The notes under the pieces are model-generated. The model did no database searches and was not told the origin of the DNA. It saw only the letters and a program-made list of their open reading frames with translations. A DNA stretch of 48,916 nt from Pseudomonadota bacterium (GTDB taxonomy: Bacteria; Pseudomonadota; Alphaproteobacteria; Reyranellales; Reyranellaceae): contig JAFEBU010000079.1 of NCBI GenBank assembly GCA_018242505.1, positions 1-48,916 on the forward strand. Direction: 5' to 3'. Shown piece after piece: positions 16,890 through 24,645 of the stretch (position 1 is the stretch's first letter; every line of letters starts with the position of its first letter). The position numbers and the translations under genes were made by a program.

Positions 16890-16905
16890 CCATATTGGAA
16901 TTCGA

Positions 16906-18531
16906 ATGAAAACCCTTACCACCGCCCAGGCGGTCGTCTCGATGCTCGAACTCAACGGCATTGACACCCTGTTCTGTCTCCCGGGTGTCCAGAATGACCC
17001 GTTTTTCGACGCACTCTACGACCGGACCAATGCCATCCGCCCGATCCATGCACGTCATGAACAAGGTTGCGCGTACATGGCGCTCGGTTACGCCATGGCC
17101 ACCGGAGCTCCCTCGGCCTATGCCGTTGTCCCGGGGCCGGGGTTCCTCAACACCACGGCTGCGCTGTCGACGGCCTATGCAGTGAACGCGCCGGTGCTGG
17201 CCCTCACCGGCCAGATCCTGCAATCCATGATCGGGCGCAACGTCGGTCTGCTGCACGAGCTTCCGGACCAACTCTCGATCATGCGCGGCCTGACCAAGTG
17301 GGCCGACCGCATCAGCTCGCCCGGCGAGGTGCCGGGTCTGGTCAACGAAGCCTTCCGGCGGCTTCTTTCCGGCCGACGTCGCCCTGTCGCGCTGGAATGC
17401 GCGATGGATACCTGGGCGCGCAAGGCGCCGGTCGAGCTGCCGTCGTCGCCAGCCAAGGCCGACCCCTGCCCCGTCGACGAGGAGGCGGTTGAGCGTGCTG
17501 CCAAGCTTCTTGGCAATGCCGAGAGGCCGATGATCGTGGTTGGCGGCGGTGCGCAGGACGCCGGGCGCTATGTGCAGCAGATCGCCGAGAGGTTGGAGGC
17601 TCCGGTGGTGATTGGCCGTATGGGACAGGGCGTGATCGACGGCCGTCATCGCCTTTCCGTTACGGCGCTGGCAGGCTATCGGTTCTGGAGCGAAGCCGAC
17701 GTGGTGCTTGCGGTTGGCACGCGCCTGCAGCCGCAACAGATGATGTGGGGGCTGCGCGAGAGCCTCAAGATCATCCGCATCGATATCGACGGCGAGGAAC
17801 TCGACCGTCAGCGCAAGCCCGAGATCGGCATCATTGGCGACGCCACGGCCACCCTGAAGGTGCTGGCCGAGCGGCTCAACAAGTACGATGCGAAGCGCAA
17901 CGGACGCGCCGACGCAGTGGCGCAGGTCAAGGATGCCGCGGTGAAGAAGGTTCGCGAGACCCTCGCGCCACAGATCTCCTACCTCGACGCGATCCGCGCC
18001 GCCCTTCCAGAGGACGGCATCCTGGTCGATGAACTGACACAGATGGGTTATGCCGCACGGCTCGCCTATCCCACCTACAAGCCGCGCACGTTCCTTTCGC
18101 CGGGCTACCAAGGCACGCTCGGCTGGGGCTACGCCACGTCGCTTGGCGCCAAGGTGGCCAAGCCCGACACGCCCGTGGTCTCGATCAGCGGCGATGGTGG
18201 CTTCCTGTTCACGGCCATGGAGATGTCGACGGCGGCGCAGAACAATATCGGCGTGGTGGCCGTTGTGTTCAGCGATGGCGCCTACGGCAACGTGAAGCGC
18301 ATCCAGCGGCAGTCCTTCAACAACCGCACCATCGCTAGCGACCTGCACAATCCCGATTTCGTCAAGCTCGGCGAAAGCTTTGGCATCGTGGCCGAGCGCG
18401 TGAAATCTCCCACCGAGCTTGGAGTGGCGATCTCCCGCGGCCTGGCCAAGGGTGGTCCGATGTTGATCGACTGTCCGGTCGGCGAATTTCCGGATCCCTG
18501 GTCCCTCCTCGCCCAGCCTCGCCGCAACTGA
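16906..18531 (+). CDS. thiamine-pyrophosphate-dependent enzyme (acetolactate-synthase-like)
   Basis: A 541-aa enzyme of the POX/ALS/decarboxylase fold. The catalytic Glu is in RHEQGCAYMALGYA (E52), the central FAD/nucleotide-like domain is around 190-330, and the TPP/Mg site is GDGGFLF at 429-435 with SDGAYGN at 456-462, where Asp takes the place of the usual Asn ligand, a substitution known in decarboxylase branches. True acetolactate synthase signatures and a regulatory subunit are lacking, so a 2-oxoacid decarboxylase or carboligase role is inferred. The GTG at 16879 would overlap the Bug gene, but the ATG at 16906 aligns with the family start. It forms an operon with the binding protein. 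Confidence 0.88.
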   Translation: MKTLTTAQAVVSMLELNGIDTLFCLPGVQNDPFFDALYDRTNAIRPIHARHEQGCAYMALGYAMATGAPSAYAVVPGPGFLNTTAALSTAYAVNAPVLALTGQILQSMIGRNVGLLHELPDQLSIMRGLTKWADRISSPGEVPGLVNEAFRRLLSGRRRPVALECAMDTWARKAPVELPSSPAKADPCPVDEEAVERAAKLLGNAERPMIVVGGGAQDAGRYVQQIAERLEAPVVIGRMGQGVIDGRHRLSVTALAGYRFWSEADVVLAVGTRLQPQQMMWGLRESLKIIRIDIDGEELDRQRKPEIGIIGDATATLKVLAERLNKYDAKRNGRADAVAQVKDAAVKKVRETLAPQISYLDAIRAALPEDGILVDELTQMGYAARLAYPTYKPRTFLSPGYQGTLGWGYATSLGAKVAKPDTPVVSISGDGGFLFTAMEMSTAAQNNIGVVAVVFSDGAYGNVKRIQRQSFNNRTIASDLHNPDFVKLGESFGIVAERVKSPTELGVAISRGLAKGGPMLIDCPVGEFPDPWSLLAQPRRN

Positions 18532-18536
18532 TCGGA

Positions 18537-19076
18537 CTATTCAACTTTTCCCGAACGCCTGATGCCCGCCATCAGGCGTTCGGCATGGCTCCGGTCGGCC
18601 AGCCGCTTGGACGTGAACCGCGGGTCGCTGAGCGGCACGAGGCCGAGGACATACCGCTTCAGATAATCCGGCGGGGGCGGCGGAATGGTTTCGTCCTCGG
18701 GCATTTCGACCTCGGCCAGTGCGAAATAGGTCATGCCATCGTCGGTTTTGAAGAAGTCGACGTCCCAGTGGAAATGCCCCTCGTTCCATGAATGGCGGAC
18801 CTTGCTCAAGGTCTCGCGTCGCAACGTCCAGAGCCGTTCGAAGTCTACCGCCGAAATGTCGGTCTCGATCTCGACCATCTGGCCGTCGACCGGCCGCTTG
18901 TAAGTAAAGACATGGCGAACGGACCCGCCCTTCTCGATCGCGCGGATGCGTACGCCCGATGCATCGAGATAGGCTTGACGCAGAACGAAGCGCGCCACCG
19001 GCGCCTGCGCCAATTGCGCTTCAAGCTCGCCATCCTTGTCAACCAGGACGAATTTGCGTTCGTTTTCGATGGGCAT
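18537..19076 (-). CDS. CYTH-domain protein (triphosphate tunnel enzyme family)
   Basis: About 179 aa, starting MPIENERKF, which holds the diagnostic ExExK motif (E4, E6, K8). It continues with alternating charged strands: VRIRAIEKGG, HVFTYKRPVDG, VEIETDIS and FALAEVEMPE, the eight-stranded tunnel of CYTH proteins. Members act on triphosphate substrates such as inorganic tripolyphosphate, thiamine triphosphate or ATP (class IV adenylate cyclase). No substrate-specific features stand out. The start at 19076 is chosen over 19106 because the family begins at this ExExK. It is divergent from the PLP enzyme gene across 45 bases and converges on the TPP enzyme gene with 5 bases between the stops. 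Confidence 0.85.
   Translation of the reverse strand: MPIENERKFVLVDKDGELEAQLAQAPVARFVLRQAYLDASGVRIRAIEKGGSVRHVFTYKRPVDGQMVEIETDISAVDFERLWTLRRETLSKVRHSWNEGHFHWDVDFFKTDDGMTYFALAEVEMPEDETIPPPPPDYLKRYVLGLVPLSDPRFTSKRLADRSHAERLMAGIRRSGKVE
18551..18583. terminator. perfect 14-bp inverted repeat between convergent genes
   Basis: CCGAACGCCTGATG (18551-18564) and CATCAGGCGTTCGG (18570-18583) are exact reverse complements separated by only 5 bases. The hairpin begins 20 bases after the stop codon of the TPP enzyme gene and lies within the last codons of the CYTH gene. No T-run follows on the plus side and GAAAAG follows on the minus side, so it is not a standard intrinsic terminator, but the position suits a two-way transcription barrier or mRNA 3'-end protector. 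Confidence 0.5.
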
Positions 19077-19121
19077 GCGCGAAGGGACCGTCGTAAAAGA
19101 GAGCACCGAGGTAAAAAGTCA

Positions 19122-20261
19122 ATGACACCGCAAACAATCGACGATCTCCCCACGCCCGCGCTCATTCTCGACCGCGCCGTCCTGTACCGCAACCTCAAGC
19201 GCATGAGCGATCGCCTGCGCGAAGCTGGAGTGGCATTGCGGCCGCACCTCAAGACGGCGAAGTCGGTAACCATCGGGCGCATGGCGATCGAGGGGCACGA
19301 TGGACGTATCACCGTTTCCACTCTCGCCGAAGCCCGCTACTTCGCGCAAGGCGGCTTCAAGGACATTCTCTACGGTGTCGGCATCGTGCCATCGAAGCTT
19401 GCCGCCGTCACGGAGCTCAGGCGCCAGGGCATCAACTTGCGGATCGTAACGGACAATTTGGCCGTGGCGCGAGCCATCGCCGATGCGGCGAAGGACGGCG
19501 ACACCTTCTCGGTCTTCATCGAGATCGATAGCGGTGGCGGTCGGGCCGGCCTTCCTTATCCTGAACTGCCGGGCCTCCTGGAGATCGCCCGGGTGATTCA
19601 TGAGGCGCCAAACGTCGAACTCGCCGGGGTGATGACGCATGCCGGCCATTCCTACCATGAGAGCACGCCCGACGGCATCGCCGCAGTCGCGGAGCAGGAA
19701 CGACAGGCTATCGTCGGCGCGGCGGAAAAGCTGCGCGCTTCAGGAATCTCCTGCCCGATCGTCAGCGGTGGCTCGACACCCACGGCCATGCATTCGCGCG
19801 ACTTCACCGGCATCACCGAGATGCGTCCGGGCGTCTATGTCTTCAACGATCTCGACCAGGAATTCATCGGTTCGTGCAAGCCCGCAGACCTTGCGCTTTC
19901 GGTCCTGGCCTCGGTGATCGGACATTATCCGCACCGCAACCAACTCCTGATCGATGCGGGGGCGCTGGCCTTGTCAAAGGACATCAGCGCCCAGGAATTC
20001 CAGCCCAAGGTCGGCTTCGGCACCATCGCCGACGCGCCGCTGAAGGACATGGCGGTCGTGGCCTGCTCGCAGGAGCACGGCTTTGTCGGATCGGACGATC
20101 CGATTCCCTATGGCAATCTGCCGATCGGCAGCCGCGTGCGCGTTTGGCCGAATCACGCCTGCATCACGGCCGCCGCTTACGATCGCTATTACGTCGTCGA
20201 TAGCGACCACGACGGCGGCAAGGCCATTGTCGACACCTACGACCGCATCAATGGCTGGTGA
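19122..20261 (+). CDS. DSD1 / D-threonine-aldolase-type PLP enzyme
   Basis: A 379-aa fold-type III PLP enzyme. Near the N-terminus LPTPALILD is the alanine-racemase-like start and RPHLKTAKS (residues 40-48) contains the PLP lysine. The C-terminal VWPNHACIT (H345, C347) is the metal-binding pair of eukaryotic D-serine dehydratase and D-threonine aldolase. These enzymes cleave or dehydrate D-3-hydroxy amino acids. Which of the two reactions applies cannot be told from sequence. The start ATG at 19122 is 45 bases from the divergent CYTH gene. Its TGA is immediately followed by the TGA of the convergent SDR gene within the palindrome TGATCA. Confidence 0.9.
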   Translation: MTPQTIDDLPTPALILDRAVLYRNLKRMSDRLREAGVALRPHLKTAKSVTIGRMAIEGHDGRITVSTLAEARYFAQGGFKDILYGVGIVPSKLAAVTELRRQGINLRIVTDNLAVARAIADAAKDGDTFSVFIEIDSGGGRAGLPYPELPGLLEIARVIHEAPNVELAGVMTHAGHSYHESTPDGIAAVAEQERQAIVGAAEKLRASGISCPIVSGGSTPTAMHSRDFTGITEMRPGVYVFNDLDQEFIGSCKPADLALSVLASVIGHYPHRNQLLIDAGALALSKDISAQEFQPKVGFGTIADAPLKDMAVVACSQEHGFVGSDDPIPYGNLPIGSRVRVWPNHACITAAAYDRYYVVDSDHDGGKAIVDTYDRINGW

Positions 20262-21017
20262 TCAGAGCGAGTTCACCGTGTGGCCTCCGTCGACGGTGAG
20301 CACGCTGCCGGTCATGAAGGTCCCGGCTTCCGAGGCAAGCAGCAGCAATGCGCCGTCGAGATGCTGGGGCTGACCGATGCGGCGCTGCGGGATGCGTTCG
20401 ATCAGCTTCTGACCACCCGGCGTCTTCCAAAAGGCGCTGTTCATCTCTGTTTCGATGTAGCCAGGACAGATCGCATTGACGCGAATGTGATGGCGCGCCC
20501 ATTCCATCGCCAGCGCGCGGGTGAGATGGATCAGGCCGGCCTTGGAAGCGTTGTAGGGTGCCACCTGGCCGATCGTCCGCAAGCCCAGGATCGAAGCGAT
20601 ATTGACGATGGAGCCGGACCGTTTCTCTTCGACCCAACGCCTGGCGGCGCCCTGAGCGATCAGCCAGGCCCCGCGCAGGTTGGTGTCGACGACGGCATCC
20701 CAATCCTTCTCTGGCATTTCCAGCGCTGGCTTCACGATCGAGATACCGGCGTTGTTGACCACGATATCGAGCGGCCCCGCCGCCTCGAGTGCCGACGAGA
20801 TCGATTCCGACGACTGCACATCGAGTTCGACCGTCTTTGCCGTCACGTTCTGTTGTGCAAGTTCCGCTTGTAGGGATTCCAATCGGTCGGCGCGACGCGC
20901 GGCGAGCACAAGCGAGGCCCCGGCCTCTCCCAGGCATTTCGCAAAATGCGCGCCGAGCCCCGAGGAGGCGCCGGTCACCAGGGCCACCTTGCCGCTGAGG
21001 TCGAATAGTTTGGACAT
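20262..21017 (-). CDS. SDR-family NAD(P)-dependent oxidoreductase
   Basis: A 251-aa classical short-chain dehydrogenase. Cofactor motif TGASSGLG is at 15-22, NNAG in VVNNAG at about 87-90, and the catalytic set is S142, Y155 and K159 (in YNASK). AARRADR after the second strand suggests preference for NADP. The C-terminus with GSVLTVDGGHTVNSL is a normal SDR end. The substrate is unknown. It converges on the PLP enzyme gene with no bases between the stops and is divergent from the next SDR, so its promoter lies in the 60-base gap at 21018-21077. Confidence 0.92.
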   Translation of the reverse strand: MSKLFDLSGKVALVTGASSGLGAHFAKCLGEAGASLVLAARRADRLESLQAELAQQNVTAKTVELDVQSSESISSALEAAGPLDIVVNNAGISIVKPALEMPEKDWDAVVDTNLRGAWLIAQGAARRWVEEKRSGSIVNIASILGLRTIGQVAPYNASKAGLIHLTRALAMEWARHHIRVNAICPGYIETEMNSAFWKTPGGQKLIERIPQRRIGQPQHLDGALLLLASEAGTFMTGSVLTVDGGHTVNSL

Positions 21018-21077
21018 CGTCGCCGCTCCCGCGTTTGATTGCCCGCCTTATAAGCGAGCCTTTCTTGCGGAGGAACC

Positions 21078-21842
21078 ATGGATCTCGGTCTCAAGGACAA
21101 GCGCGTACTCATCACCGGCGGGACCAAGAGCATCGGCCGTGCCATCGTCGATGCCTTCGTGGCGGAGGGCGCTGTCGTGGGCTTCTGCGCACGCGACGCC
21201 AGGCTCGTGAAGCAGCGTGAGGAAGAGTGGCGTGCCAAGAAAGGCCGCGTGCAGGGCGCCGCGCTTGACGTCACCGACGATCCTGCGCTCAAGGCATGGA
21301 TCGATGGCTTCGCGGCCGAGGATGGCATCGATCATTTCGTCGCCAATGTCAGCGCACTCGGCACCGACGACACGCCCGCAGGCTGGCGCAAGAGCATTGC
21401 GATCGACATCGTTTCCACGGTCGAGTCGGTGCGCCACGCGATGCCGCATCTTCTGAAGAGCGGCCAGGGCGCCACCTGCACCGTGATCGGCACGGTATCG
21501 CTCAACGAAGGCGGGCCGGGGCCGGTCCAGCCCTACCGTTCGGTCAAGGCGGCATTGGTGCCCTACGTGAAGTCTCTGGCGATCGAGCTGGCGCCCAGGG
21601 GTGTGCGCGTGAACATGGTGTCGCCGGGCTCCATCCTCGAGGACGGCAATACCTGGGGCCGCCAGCGTGATGCGGACAGCGAACGCTACCATCGAACGCT
21701 GGCGCGCAACCCGATGGGCCGCATGGGCACGCCTCAGGAAGTGGCTGCGCCGGTCGTCTTCCTCGCCGGGAAGCAGGCTTCGTTCATCACCGGCGTGAAT
21801 TTCATCGTCGACGGCGCAATCACCACGCGGGTGCAATACTGA
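21078..21842 (+). CDS. SDR-family oxidoreductase, atypical NNAG motif
   Basis: A 254-aa SDR. The cofactor motif is TGGTKSIG at 13-20, the catalytic residues are S141, Y153 and K157 (YRSVK), and the C-terminus FITGVNFIVDGA is standard. The usual NNAG is replaced by ANVSALG at about 89-95, and the segment after Ser is GGPGPVQPY. GCGGAGGAACC precedes the ATG, a good ribosome-binding site. It may act on an oxo-acid or hydroxy intermediate of the neighbouring genes, but that is guesswork. It shares a short divergent promoter region with the other SDR. Confidence 0.9.
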   Translation: MDLGLKDKRVLITGGTKSIGRAIVDAFVAEGAVVGFCARDARLVKQREEEWRAKKGRVQGAALDVTDDPALKAWIDGFAAEDGIDHFVANVSALGTDDTPAGWRKSIAIDIVSTVESVRHAMPHLLKSGQGATCTVIGTVSLNEGGPGPVQPYRSVKAALVPYVKSLAIELAPRGVRVNMVSPGSILEDGNTWGRQRDADSERYHRTLARNPMGRMGTPQEVAAPVVFLAGKQASFITGVNFIVDGAITTRVQY

Positions 21843-21900
21843 ACGCCAAAAGACCGACCGACTGCCTTCCTGCCCCGGCAGGAAAGGCGTAGGCTTGGGC

Positions 21901-22560
21901 ATGATTTTCGTCGATATCGTCTCCGACACCATCTGCCCCTGGTGCTATATCGGCAAACGCCGTTTCGAGCGGGCGCTCGCCATGAGCGGCCGCAACGACG
22001 TGGCGATTTCGTGGCGGCCCTTCCAGCTCAACCCGGACATGCCCGTGGAAGGCATGACGCGCGACGATTATGTGCGCGCCAAATTCGGGGGCGGCGACCG
22101 TCCGCGGCAGATCTACCAGGCGATCGCCGAAAGCGGCCGCGAAGCCGGCATCGAGTTCCAGTTTTCACGCATCCGGCGGACACCCAACACAGTGCTGTCC
22201 CATCGGTTGGTCCATTGGAGCGCCAAGAACGAACGACAGGACGAAGTTGTGGGCGAGCTGTTCAAGGCCTACTTCGAGGATGGAATGGATATTGGCGATC
22301 TGGATGTCCTGGTCGAGTGCGCCAGCCGTGCCGGCCTAGACGCAGACCTCACCTATCGCTTCCTGCGGAGCGACGAAGGGCGTCAGGAGGTCATGGCGTC
22401 GGACGTCTATGCCCGCCGTCTCGGCATCAACGGTGTGCCCTGCTTCATCGTGAACCGCAAATACGCGGTATCGGGCGCCCAGCCGCCATCAGCTTTCGTC
22501 GAGGTCTTCAATCTCGCCGAACGTGACGCCGCGACAAGCGCCGCCCAATCGACCGTGTAA
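21901..22560 (+). CDS. DsbA-family (FrnE-like) oxidoreductase
   Basis: A 219-aa thioredoxin-fold protein without a signal peptide. The redox motif is CPWC at residues 12-15, in the setting VDIVSDTICPWCYIGKRRFERAL of the FrnE/2-hydroxychromene isomerase-like cytoplasmic branch. The cis-Pro loop is INGVPCFIVNRKYAVSGAQPP. FrnE proteins are linked to oxidative stress or polyketide assembly. The ATG at 21901 with AGG 7 bases upstream is preferred to the TTG at 21895. A GC-rich inverted pair (TTCCTGCC and GGCAGGAA, 21867-21884) separates it from the SDR gene. It converges on the nitrate-operon isomerase with a 4-base gap. Confidence 0.9.
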   Translation: MIFVDIVSDTICPWCYIGKRRFERALAMSGRNDVAISWRPFQLNPDMPVEGMTRDDYVRAKFGGGDRPRQIYQAIAESGREAGIEFQFSRIRRTPNTVLSHRLVHWSAKNERQDEVVGELFKAYFEDGMDIGDLDVLVECASRAGLDADLTYRFLRSDEGRQEVMASDVYARRLGINGVPCFIVNRKYAVSGAQPPSAFVEVFNLAERDAATSAAQSTV

Positions 22561-22564
22561 CGCC

Positions 22565-23287
22565 TCATTGAACGAGCGGCGAGGTCGCTGCTTCGATCTG
22601 CGCTCCAACGATTTCCGCCTGGCTTGCCAGGATGGAGACATATTGCCGAAGCGCCCGTTCCTCGACGGCGCCGCGGAGCGTCTCTGCAACCTGTTCCCGC
22701 ACCGCTTCGAACGGCACGACGTTGCCGGGAATACTTCTGTCGATCGCAACGATGTGAAAGCCGAAGCGGGTCTTCACGAGTTCGGGGAGGAGTCCAACGG
22801 CATTGAGGCGAAACAGGGCCTTCTCGAACTCAGGCACCGTGTCGCCACGGCCGATCTGCCCAAGATTGCCGCCATGTTGGCCGGAGGGGCAATTCGACAA
22901 CTCCGCAGCCATGGCAGCGAACCGGTCGGGCTCGCGCAAGAGCTCGTTCAATGCCTGCTCGGCCCGCGCGCGGACTTCCGGGATATTCACGCGCGGTGTC
23001 ACTTGGAACAGGATATGCCGCGCATGCACCAGGTCGCCGCTGCCATGCAGCTCGCGATGCTGTTCGTAGTGACGCTGGCATTCGGCCTCGGTCGGTTCCG
23101 GCGTCACCACTTCGCGTGCAAGCAGAGCCTCGACTGCACGTCCCACCTCCTCTTCGTCCGTAGCTTCGTTCCCGAGCAGGCCAACGGCCACTGCGCGCTG
23201 ACGGAGCAGCTCCTGCACAGCGGCCAGCTCGGCCGAGGCAACAGCTTCAACGGGTACGGCAACACCGTTTATGGAGACGACGATCAT
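22565..23287 (-). CDS. parvulin-type peptidyl-prolyl isomerase of the nar operon
   Basis: A 240-aa protein with an N-terminal helical part (residues 1-110) and a rotamase domain: HARHILFQVTP starts it, followed by FAAMAAELSNCPSGQHGGNLGQIGRGDTVPEFEKALF and VKTRFGFHIVAIDR. No signal peptide is visible, so it is cytoplasmic like NifM. Parvulins of this type frequently close narGHJI operons and probably help fold the cytoplasmic NarGH. The ATG at 23287 overlaps the narI stop by 4 bases, which ties it to the operon. It ends 4 bases from the convergent DsbA-like gene. Confidence 0.9.
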   Translation of the reverse strand: MIVVSINGVAVPVEAVASAELAAVQELLRQRAVAVGLLGNEATDEEEVGRAVEALLAREVVTPEPTEAECQRHYEQHRELHGSGDLVHARHILFQVTPRVNIPEVRARAEQALNELLREPDRFAAMAAELSNCPSGQHGGNLGQIGRGDTVPEFEKALFRLNAVGLLPELVKTRFGFHIVAIDRSIPGNVVPFEAVREQVAETLRGAVEERALRQYVSILASQAEIVGAQIEAATSPLVQ

Positions 23288-24000
23288 GACCGCACCGGCT
23301 CCTTGGCCCGCGTTTTCGGCGTGCGCACGATCTGGTAAGGGCGGAACAGGTAGGCAAGCGCGCCGGCGCCGCTCCAGATGTGGATCATGCGGGTGAACGG
23401 CGAGATCAGGAACAACGTGAAGCCCAGCAGGATATGGAGCTTGTAGGTCAGAGGAACGCCGATCATGAGGCCGGCGGCATCGCCGTTCAGTGTCACGATC
23501 CCCTTGACGTAGCTCGTCAGTGTTTCGAACAGGACGCCGTCCATGTGGAAGGCCGACAGCGGCACCGTCGATAGTCCGAGGGCAAGCTGCAGCCACAGCA
23601 TGAAGGTGACGGCAATGTCCCATTTGCGGCTGTTGAGCCGGATGCGCGGATCGCCGAGTCGGCGGTAGATCAGGATCGAGAGGCCGACGATGGCGACCGC
23701 CCCCGCTATTCCGCCCACAACCATCGCCAGAAGCTGATGGGCAACGGGATTGAGCGCCCAGTCCACCGCCCAATGCGGTGCGAGGAAGCCCGCGAAATGG
23801 CCGAGGATCACGGTGATGACGCCATAGTGGAACAGGTTCGAGCCGAGGCGGAGCTGGCCCGTCCTCAGCATCTGCGAAGAATCGCTCTTCCAGGTGTATG
23901 GCTCGCGATCGAAGCGGATCAGGCTGCCGATCAGCAGAACCACGAGGCATATGTAGGGATAGATACCGAAGAGGAGCGCGTTTACGTAGGTATTGGACAC
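23284..24000 (-). CDS. narI: respiratory nitrate reductase gamma subunit
   Basis: A 238-aa membrane protein with five hydrophobic helices. It is the cytochrome b subunit that oxidises quinol and passes electrons to NarH. The heme-ligand histidines are H58 and H68 (LFHYGVITVILGH) on the second helix and H189 and H207 (YKLHILLG, RMIHIWS) on the last. SAFHMDGVLFETLTSYVKGI is a conserved NarI loop. It lies 23 bases after narJ and overlaps the isomerase by 4 bases. Length agrees with the family. Confidence 0.96.
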   Translation of the reverse strand: MSNTYVNALLFGIYPYICLVVLLIGSLIRFDREPYTWKSDSSQMLRTGQLRLGSNLFHYGVITVILGHFAGFLAPHWAVDWALNPVAHQLLAMVVGGIAGAVAIVGLSILIYRRLGDPRIRLNSRKWDIAVTFMLWLQLALGLSTVPLSAFHMDGVLFETLTSYVKGIVTLNGDAAGLMIGVPLTYKLHILLGFTLFLISPFTRMIHIWSGAGALAYLFRPYQIVRTPKTRAKEPVRS

Positions 24001-24023
24001 GGGCGTTTCCTCCTTTCAGAGGC

Positions 24024-24635
24024 TCATGAATGTTCCGTCGGATCCGCGAATGCTGGCTGCTCGAACCAATCACGATCCAGCGCCTCGCTCCGATCCTTGA
24101 CCGGCGACACTGTTGCCGCGTCGACCGGCTTCTCGCCTGCGATCACGAGCAGGGCCTGCAGGACGGCGGCATAACGGCTGCGGCGGGCAATCAGCGCCTT
24201 CGCAATGGTTCTCAAAATGTCGGCGCAATCCATCAGCATCTCTCGCGTCTCCGCCAAGTCGCGGACGCTCAGGTACTCGAGCACGACGGGGAGATAGTCC
24301 GGCAGCTCTGGCGTCGCGAGCTCGAAGCCGGCCGCGGCATAAAGCTGCTTCAACTGCACCATGGCGGAGCCGCGGTCCCGGCTCTCGCCATGCAGGTGCT
24401 CAAAGAGGTGCAGCGAGAGCGCCCGCCCCCGGTCGAAGAGATCGACATAGTGCTCCTGTGCGGCCAGAAGATCGTCACTGCCGATCTCCTCGATCAACGC
24501 CAGAAGCGATGTCCGCTCGCGCGATGCGACCAGGGTCGAGCCACGGACCACGTCGGCGATCTCCGGCAGCGCCTGACGCATCTCTGCCGTGGGATAGGAA
24601 AGCAGCGCGCTGAACGCCTTGAACAGCAGGGTCAT
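24024..24635 (-). CDS. narJ: nitrate reductase molybdenum cofactor assembly chaperone
   Basis: About 203 aa, all-helical, of the NarJ/TorD family. It begins MTLLFKAFSALLSYPTAEM, and carries the family stretch LYVDLFDRGRALSLHLFEHLHGESRDRG. It binds apo-NarG, aids insertion of the Mo cofactor and delays membrane docking. The ATG at 24635 is chosen since it leaves only 10 bases after narH; longer starts would run into narH coding sequence. The last residues are rich in acidic groups. Confidence 0.94.
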   Translation of the reverse strand: MTLLFKAFSALLSYPTAEMRQALPEIADVVRGSTLVASRERTSLLALIEEIGSDDLLAAQEHYVDLFDRGRALSLHLFEHLHGESRDRGSAMVQLKQLYAAAGFELATPELPDYLPVVLEYLSVRDLAETREMLMDCADILRTIAKALIARRSRYAAVLQALLVIAGEKPVDAATVSPVKDRSEALDRDWFEQPAFADPTEHS

Positions 24636-24645
24636 CGCCAGCGCC

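Noticed and set aside
16858..18348. Minus-strand open frame of 496 codons
   Set aside because: It lies opposite the TPP enzyme gene and has no protein-family features; the plus-strand enzyme is complete.
21867..21884. TTCCTGCC/GGCAGGAA pair as a terminator between the SDR and DsbA-like genes
   Set aside because: The loop would be only 2-4 bases, no T-run follows, and it is within 20 bases of the next start codon; kept only as a remark.
22565..24073. A single 502-codon minus-strand frame across narI and the isomerase
   Set aside because: Its upstream half is an out-of-frame reading of narI. The isomerase starts at 23287 within the narI stop.
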